From CAZTWC01 sp964617105 [NCBI: uncultured Myxococcia bacterium] (GTDB lineage: Bacteria; CAZTWC01): a DNA stretch of 24,518 nucleotides. Location: contig CAZTWC010000004.1 of the NCBI GenBank assembly GCA_964617105.1, positions 28,030 to 52,547 of the forward strand, read 5' to 3'. The position numbers and the translations under genes were made by a program. Shown here piece after piece: positions 10,325 through 19,300 of this stretch; within the stretch, counting starts at the first letter, position 1, and each line of letters starts with the position of its first letter. The notes under the pieces are model-generated. The model was not told the DNA's origin. It saw only the letters and a list, made by a program, of their open reading frames with translations, and made no database searches.

Positions 10325-13300
10325 CACTTACATGCCTCTCTGGAGTTATTTACGGTAAACAAATTGGATGCCCCGCTATCACCAAAGGCCGGATTAAAGG
10401 GGACTATCTCTATCTGCACATCGGTATAACAGGTATCGGGAAAATCTTTGGCTGAATCCCATTTGACGGTGTGTAGGCTCCCTCCAGGAGTAGCGGTCAA
10501 ATTAAAAACGGTCTGGGCTTCGTTAACCACAGTGGCCAACACTCTGGTTTTGGCATTTGTCTCTCCACCATCGGGTTGCTCTCCAACTCCGGCGTCTTGC
10601 AGAACAGAGTCCGGAACCTCACCTCCATCATTATCGATCTCTATAGTACCATCTTTTTCATCATATATATAGTAAACCTCAATACTGCTACTAGTTGCCT
10701 CCGGAGCAGTAAGGGTAAAGTTGATCTCAATATTGCCGCTGGTAAGCCCGGTTGGAGCCGTTACACTGGCCACAGACACCCGGGGATTGCGATTATCAAT
10801 ATCGAATTCATCTGATAAGACCTCTTTACCTTCCGCCTCATCATTGGGTTTAATTTTGATCATTACCTTGAATTCAAATCCATCTATATCTTTTTTGCTG
10901 TTCCAGATAAAATGGTGATCCTTTCCCTGGGGAGAGGATGCCACCCCCTCTATCTTTGGACTGTCATCAGCCAGGGTAAGTCCGCTAAAATCATCCCCTT
11001 CATTAACCGGCATGGTGACAAAGGAAACCGCCAGGTTCACGGGATCGCTCTCAGCATCTATTACGGTGTATTCAAATTTAATTCTCCCCTTTAATTCACC
11101 CACAGGACCTTTTATTACCACCTGAGGCGGAGTGTTTATGTTGTCTAATTCAAAGGGGGCAAGGGTGACTGCCAAACCAGTGGCCTCTTTGGTAAAGGGT
11201 GTTAACCGCAAAGTAACAGAGTTGAAGTGCCTATACTCCAGATCCACAAAACTGTCCCAGATAAAATTATGTTTTACTCCCTCGGCAGAGGTGGCCAATT
11301 CGCTGTTACCCTCACACTCCTCGGCCATGGCAGCGGGAAAATAGGTTTGGCCGTCAAGGCTGTACTCCACGAATATATCTGCCCGGGTACTGCTTTTCTC
11401 TTTCAGGTTGTAATCTATTTTTACTTTGCCCCGTTGTTTTCCAAATAAATTTTCCACCTGGATAACCGGAGTGGCCAGGCCTGAATTATCAATAAAAAAT
11501 AGTTCTGATTCACTGCTTGAACCATCAACAATGTCTGTAGGAGTTATTTGCAAATAGACACCGGTACGGCCGATTAAGCCCAAATCCTGTAAAGAATTCC
11601 ACACAAAGGTGTGCTCTTCGCCCTGAGGAGAGGAGGTTAGATTGGTGACCGCTGACTGCTGTTCCTGTCCCGGAGCCACACTGGCCAGGGAGTAGTCGGT
11701 TTCGGTTTCAATCCTGAATTCCACCTTCACACTCAAGGGATCGCTCTGGGCATCTTTCAGTTTGTATTTAAAAGTGACGTTGCCATCCTGAACATCAGAA
11801 AAACTGCTGATAATAATAACCTCCGGCGGGGTATTGGTACCACTGTTATCAACAATAAAAGGGCCGGTCAGGTCAGATCGCAAGGGGTCAAACTGGGAAG
11901 CAAAATCTTTGGCCTGCAACCTGAAGATAATGTTTTCGTCTCTTTTGCCGTTCACCTGTCCGTGGCTATCCCAGGTAAAATTGTGCTCTATACCTTCTGC
12001 AGAGGATTCCAACTGGACTACCGGGCCGCTGTCAGCAGCGGATGTGCATTGCTGGTAATCAAAATCATTGGATTTTACTTCAGCAGTAATGGCGGCCAGG
12101 TTGGAAGTTTCATCTTTTATTAAGTATTTAACCTCAATGTCACCGCTAAAAATCCCGGTCAGAGGCGGGTCGATAATTACTGTAGGCGGTTTGTTGGCCC
12201 GATTATCCACCGCAAAAGCAGCGGTCTGCCGGGGTTCTCCCCTGGCGGAATCGGAAGCCTCCATTTTAATGACCACCTGCCTCTCCTCCTTTGCCCCCAA
12301 GTCTGCCATGCTGTCCCAGACAAAGGAATACATTTTTCCATCTTTACTGGTCTCCAGGTTGTCCAGGTCATCACCCTGTCCCACTATCCTGGTGGCCGGG
12401 ACGAAATTGATCCCATCTATTGAGACATCCACGGTAACGGAGCAAATGTCATCATCATCGTCAATTAAGAAATAGGCTATTTCCACCTTATCCCGCTGAA
12501 TAGTGGCCGGAGTAAATACCGCTACCCGGGGACGGGTGTTGGGCTTGCGGTTATCCAACTGAAACTCGCCGGTTATTACTGGTTCTCCGGCTGATTCGGC
12601 ATCAGAAGGAGTTATCCGGAAATAGACCTTATCCACCAACTTATTAACCACATCCTGGCTTGAATTCCATTTGAATACATACTCTATCCCCAGGGGCGAA
12701 GTGAGCCGTCCCTGATCAACATAGGCATCTTCACTGCCATCTACCGGAGTAGCAGCCATATAACTAACGCCACCGTCTATAGAGAATTGCGGCAGAATAA
12801 AAGCACTGTGACTTTGACCGTCCTTTAGAGTGAAATTGATCTCAACCTGATTGCTTTGACGCCCGGCCGGGGTCTGTATAGTTACAACAGGCGGCGACAG
12901 TTGCCGGTTATCCACCTCCATCAAAGAGGTCACCACACTGGTACCCAACAGGGAATCTTTGGGGGTGAAGCGAAATTTTATTTTTTTTGGACCCTGTAAA
13001 CCAAAGTCTGCCACCGAGTTCCAGGAGAAGATATGCTCCACACCATCTGGCTCCGGAGCAGAGGACAACTCTTTCATACTTTTACTTTCCGGCGCTAAAG
13101 TGGCGGGTTGAAAAGTGCCGTTCTCCTCTTTTACCTCCACCGTCACCTCAGTGGGGCTGTATTCACTGTCTTCCAACTTGAATTTAAAACCCACATTACC
13201 CGATACCGGAGAGGTGGGTATATAGATGAGAGTCAATTGGGGCGCAGTGTTTCCTCCGGCGTTATCTACTGTAAATTTGCCGCTGAATGCAGCCTGACCA

Positions 13301-16300
13301 TACTCCTTGCCATCAAAAGCAACTATTTTGAAACGCACATGTTGGTATTTCTCCTGTCGCAAGTCATGAAAACTGTTCCAGACATATTGGTGATTTACCC
13401 CGGCAATGGAAGTTGTCAAACTTTTGAGCGGCGGGCTGCTTTTAGCCTGGTGGGCAGTAAAGAAGGGAGCACTGCTGTCGGGCTCGTCGGTAAAGGCGAA
13501 AAACATAGCCAGATCCACTTTGTCTGCCTCCTGGTCTTTTACCTGAAAATTGATATTAACCAGCCCCCGCTGGGGAGAGGTCGGGGTGGTGACAATCACC
13601 TGGGGCGGATTGTTGAGCCGGTTGTCAACCGTAAAAGGAACGGTGCAGTTAAAAGCCTGACTCACCAAGTCCTCAACCTGAATACAGAGTCTAACTCCCT
13701 GGTACAATTGTTCACCAAGATCAGCCCTGGAGTTCCATACAAAAATCATATTTACCCCGGTGGGAGCTGAGGGCAATTTGGCCGGCAACCGGATCTGAGT
13801 ATCCTGGGCGGCCGATTTAAAGGTGGTCCCACCCAGAGAATAGGTGATCTGCCAGGACAATTCATCACTTTGACCGTCAAAAACGCTAAAGCCAAAATTG
13901 ACATCCTCTTTTTGCAAACCACTGATAGGTTCGATAGTGATTGAAGGAGTAGTATTGATACGGTTGTTTACGGTAAAATTTTCGCTAACGGTTTCCTGTC
14001 CCAGGGCAGCATCTCTGGGAATAATTTTAAAAATCACCTCGGATAAATTTTCCCCCATATCTTTGAGGCTGTCCCACTGAAAAACATGGGAAATTCCAGC
14101 CGAAGAACTGGCCAGGCTGGTAACTTTACCATCCTTACTGGAGGCTTCAAAATAACTAACACCGCCATCCAAAGAGTAAAAGGCATCTATATTTACGAAG
14201 GAACTTTCCTGATCTTTCAAGTAAAACACTATATCCACCCGGTCTCGAAGCACTCCGATAGGGGTGGTGATAATCACTTCCGGCGGAGTGTTGGGCCGGT
14301 TATCCACCACAAAACTCTCACTGTCAACCGCAGCCCCTTGCTGCTCATCAGAAGGTGTCATTCTGATTATGGCCTCTCCCTGAAAGGAGTCGGCCAGATC
14401 ATCATGGGAGCGCCAGATAAATTTGTACTCTTCACCAACAGGAGATGAGGCTATATCCTTGGTTTTGGTGGAATCGGGAGATGGGGTGGCTACCTGATAG
14501 CTTTGGCCGTTATCAGTGGAGTATTCCACTTTGACAGAGACCAATTCGCCCTCCAAATCTACTACTTTATAACCAATTTCTATATCAAAACTCTGAATAC
14601 CCTCTACAAGTTCTATGGTCAATACCGGCAGGCTGTTGATAGTGTTATCCAAGTTAAAAATACTGGTGGCCGTTTTTTGGCCGCTTCCCTGGGCATCCGA
14701 GGGGATGGCTACCAGAGTCATATTTGAGATACGATTGATCCCCAAATCTGCCACACTGTCCCAAACCAAACTATGGGATACTCCTTCCAGGGATGCGGGC
14801 AGATTGGAAAGTCCGTCCCCGCCCTGCCCGGGAGTGATGCTGGTTAGAGTTTCTCCCTGGTCTGGAGAGTAGTAAACATCCAGGTTAACCAAATCTCCGC
14901 TATTATCCTTGAGAGTATAATTTACCTGAACTTGCTGCCCAACCAACGCTGGCAGAAGTTCAAATTCGATAAGCGGTTCGGTAAAAACATCTTTTAAATT
15001 GATGACAAATTTGATCTCTCCTGGAGTGCCTTGCTGCTCGTCTTTGGGAGTGATGCGGAAGTGCACCTCCTCTATATCCACCCGGCCCAGATCTCTAATG
15101 GCATGCCAGCCAAAAAAATAGGTGTTGCCAACGGGAGAAGCGGGAATATCCAGAATATGCTTTTCCGGGATATTACCAAACTCGGTGATAGCCATCCGGT
15201 CAGGATCGATAAAATTGGCTGGGCTGTAATTTTGCCCTCCGTCCAGCGAGTATTCCACCTGGATATCCACATAGTCCGATTCCCGATCAGCCACTATATA
15301 CTCCACCGGCACTACTCCCTCCCCCTGCATCTCATCCACCCCCAGAACCACCACCATGGGTGGAGCATTACCATCCACGTTGTCCAGCACAAAAGGCTCT
15401 GAAAAGGCAGGTTCACCCTCATCAAAGTCAGAGGCCTCAATGCGGAAAATAACCCCATCGTGCCTGGTTTTGCCTAAATCGGTGAGGCTGTCCCAGGTAA
15501 AGGTATAATTTATTCCATCAACAGAAGAAGCCACAGCCTTGGAAAAATCAACCGCCCCTGCCACTTCGGAGGCGGTATTAAAAAGGCCTCCTCCATTGGT
15601 GGAGTAAAAAAACTTGAGATTAACCATGGAGTTTTCATAGTCTTTAACTTCAAAATTTATCCTCACCGGGCCGGTATTCATCCCCTGCAGAGGATAGATG
15701 GCCACCCGAGGCGGTGAATTGATAACAAAACGGTTGTCCACCTGAAAATCGGCGGTTTCGCCAAAGATACCCTCTTGTCCATCAGCAGGAATCACCTTTA
15801 CCCTGACGTTGCGGGCCAGTTGATCAACAATATCGGTATCAGAACTCCAGGTTAACTTGTGTAAATATCCATCCTTACTAGTGACCAGGCTATTTAAAGC
15901 CTCGCTAACAGTGGCGTCACTATAGGTTTGCCCTCCGTCAAGGGAAAATTTTACCTTTAGATCTACCAGATCCTCCTCCTGGTCACTAACAGTAATCTCC
16001 AACTGAACCGGTCCGTGCTGTATTCCGGCTGGTGTAGCAACTATGACCACCGGTTTTTGATTTTCACCACTTGTACCCTGGTCGTTGTTGACCGTAAAAG
16101 ACATAGTATGGACAGTGTCTTCATTTTCTCCGTCACTGGCAATAATCCGGAAAACCATATTTTCCTTTTTTACGGCGCCAATATCGGTGCGGCTGTCCCA
16201 GGTAAAGGTGTATTTGATCCCTTCGGGTGAAGTTGCCAAAGGAAAGGGTGGAAAATCTCTGGCCGTGGCTGCGGACTGGTACAGAGTCTGGTCATCGGAG

Positions 16301-19300
16301 AAGTGGAAAGAAACATTTACCCCTTTGCTCTCTTCATGCTTAATAATAAACTCTACCTGGATCTCTCCTTTTTGTTCACCGTCCAGGGGCAAAATCGACA
16401 ATTTCAAAGGATTTTCCAGGGTGATATCCAAATTATCTACTTCAAAGTCTGTGGTTTCCGCCGCAGTACCCATCTGGCTGTCAGCCGGAGTGACTTTGAC
16501 CCGAACCGTTTTTTGATTTTGATTTACAATATCCACTGCTGATAACCAGGTTATCACATGCCTGGTGCCATTGGCGGAACTCTCCAGGCCCAGAGGAGAA
16601 GCCAACATGGAGGCGGCCAGATAGGTAGCCCCCGAGTCAATGCTGTATTCCACGGTAAGATCTACCAGATCCTCTTCAGCATCAGTAATGACCACTTGAA
16701 GCCCAATCTCACTCTTTTGTACTCCCACCGGAGACTTTATTATTGCCACCGGCTTTTCATTGTCAGGTCCCTCTCCTGCGGGCGAGTTGTCCACTATAAA
16801 GGGAGCAGTTTCTCTCTCCATTTGGATCAAACTGTCGGAAACTTGAATTTTAAAAACCACATTTTCCGCTTTTATCTCTCCCAAATCCTGGCTACTGTTC
16901 CAATAGTAAATATATTTTTCTCCCGCCACCGAAGTGGGCAAGGGGTTGCTGGGAAAAGAACGGGCAGTGGAGGCGGGATAGAAAGTAACCCCATCGGTAG
17001 AAAAGAAAAAGCGCGCTTCCACCGGGCTGGCTTCATCATCTTTGATTCCAAAGTTGATTGGTATATCTCCCTTTTGAGTCTGGCTAAAATCGCTGAATAT
17101 CTCCAATTGCGGCGGTGTATCAAAGATCTCCCGGTTGTCAACCTCAAAGTCAGCGGTTTCTCCGGCTACCCCGGCCTTATTGTCAAAGGGCGTAACTTTG
17201 ATTCTTACTGTGTCTGCCTGTTGCCGGACAATATCCACCTGGGACAGCCATTTAACAGTGTGGACAATTCCCTCTGAGTTAGTGACAAAAGAGTTTAGGG
17301 AAGTGGACATAGAGGCGGGTTGATAACTGGCCCCGCTGTCAATAGAGTACTCTACCTGAAGGTCAACCACATCTTCTTCCGAATCGCTCAGGCGAATTTG
17401 CAGGCTTACTTCGCCGGTTTGGGTATCTTCCGGGGTGCTAATCAGGGCCACGGCTTTTTCATTATCAGATCCGCCCGGACCGGCGCTGTTATCCACCACA
17501 AAAGTCTGGCTGTCAATATTTATCTGGTTGACACCATCATTGGCGGCGATTCTGAAGACCACTCCCTCCTGCTTGATGTAACCAAGATCTGAAGCGCTGC
17601 TCCAGGTGAAAATATATTGCTGGCTGATATTTTGGGTAGAAATGGGATTTTCAGGAAAATCACCACTTAGAGTGGCGGAATAGAAATCTGTACCGTCGGT
17701 AGAATAGTAGAACCTTAACTCTACATTGTCTTTTTCCGAATCCTGAAGAGAAAAAACTACATCGATGTTGCCCTTCTTTACCCCTTCTAAGGCCGGTGTA
17801 AAAATAATTTCCGGCGCCGAGTTTATTGTGGGCCGGTTATCAACCACAAACTCCTCAGTTTCACCGAAAAATCCCTCCTGGCCATCATCTGGATAGATCC
17901 TGACTTTTACTTTATCGACTCTAGCCGAAGGGATATCCACCTGTGAATGCCAAAGTATGGTATGGACTGTACCTTCCAGAGTGGCTTCAAGCCCAATCAA
18001 TTCACTGCTAACGGTGGCTTTTGAATATAAGATGCCTCCATCGATGCTAAATTCAACTTTGCTGATATCTACCAGATCCCCTTCCGGGTCACTCAGGCTA
18101 ACGCTCAAAACCACATTGCCTCTTTGGTCTCCCTGGGGAGTGGCTATGGACGCAGCCGGAGCCTTGTTCTCCACGCCGCTGCCTCCAGTGCTATTGTCAA
18201 TGGCAAAGGGTGTGAAATGTTCTTTTATCTCACTATGGCCGTCATGGGCAATAACCCGGAATATAATCCAGTTTTCCTTGACATTACCCAAATCTCCCCG
18301 ACTATCCCAGATAAAGGAATAGCGTTTGCCGGTGGGGGAACTTTCCAGAGGATTTTTAGCAAAAGCCCGGCTGGTGACAGCACCGATAAAATCGATATTG
18401 TCGGTGGAATAGAAGAAAGTCACATCCACAGGATCACTCTCTTTATCCTTTAAGATAAAGTCAAAAGGGATTTCACCCTTTTGTACCTGGCTGAAAGAGT
18501 TGGTGAAAACTATTTGGGGAGCCTGATTGGTGGTATAGATGGTATTATCAACTATAAAATCAGCGGTTTCACCGCTTACACCGGTTTCAATATCGCTGGG
18601 GGTAACTCTTATGCGTACCAAATTCTCCAATCGGTTGGGGATATCCACCTGGGAGAGCCAATGGAGAAAATATTTGCTGCCCTTGGAAGATGTGCTCAAG
18701 CCGGTCATTTGGTCGGAAGAATCCATAACTGCCTCCTCAAAGGAGTTGCCCTGGTCAAGAGAATATTCCACCTGCAGATCCACCATGTCTCCTTCCTGGT
18801 CGGAGATATTAACTTCCAGTTCAACCCTGCCTTTTGCCGCCCCTGCCGGAGTTTTAACGGTAGCCACCGGCTTATGGTTGGTGTCCGGCCCGGTGCCGCC
18901 ATCCGGCCGGTTGTCCACCGTAAAGGGGGCGCTGGTGGCGATTACCTGGTGCTTTCCGCTTTCTACTTTGATACGGAAAAGCAGGTTTTCCGTCATAATT
19001 TTCCCCAGGTCAGCCAGGCTGTCCCAAAAATAGATATAATTTTTCCCCTGGACCAAAGAGGCCAGGGGATTGTCTGGAAAGGAACTGGAAGTGGAAGTGG
19101 CTAAAAACAGTTGCCCATCAGTAGAAAAAGAAAAAGAAGTGTCCAGGGGTAAAGAACGGTTACTCTTAAGGATAAATTTTATTTCCACCTGCCCCTTTTG
19201 AGTCCCAACCAGGGGTTCGATAGTAATTTCCGGCGGCAAGTCATCCCTGGTATCCACTGTGAACTCACCGCTTTCGGCTGCTGCTCCTGCAGCGGTGTCA

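Noticed and set aside
13108-13770. 220-codon open frame on the plus strand
   Set aside because: It is antisense to Ig-like units of the 3763-residue protein; codon pattern and repeats fit the minus strand.
16558-17277. 239-codon open frame on the plus strand
   Set aside because: It is antisense to the alternating repeat block. Long antisense frames recur here because the minus-strand repeats share codon patterns.
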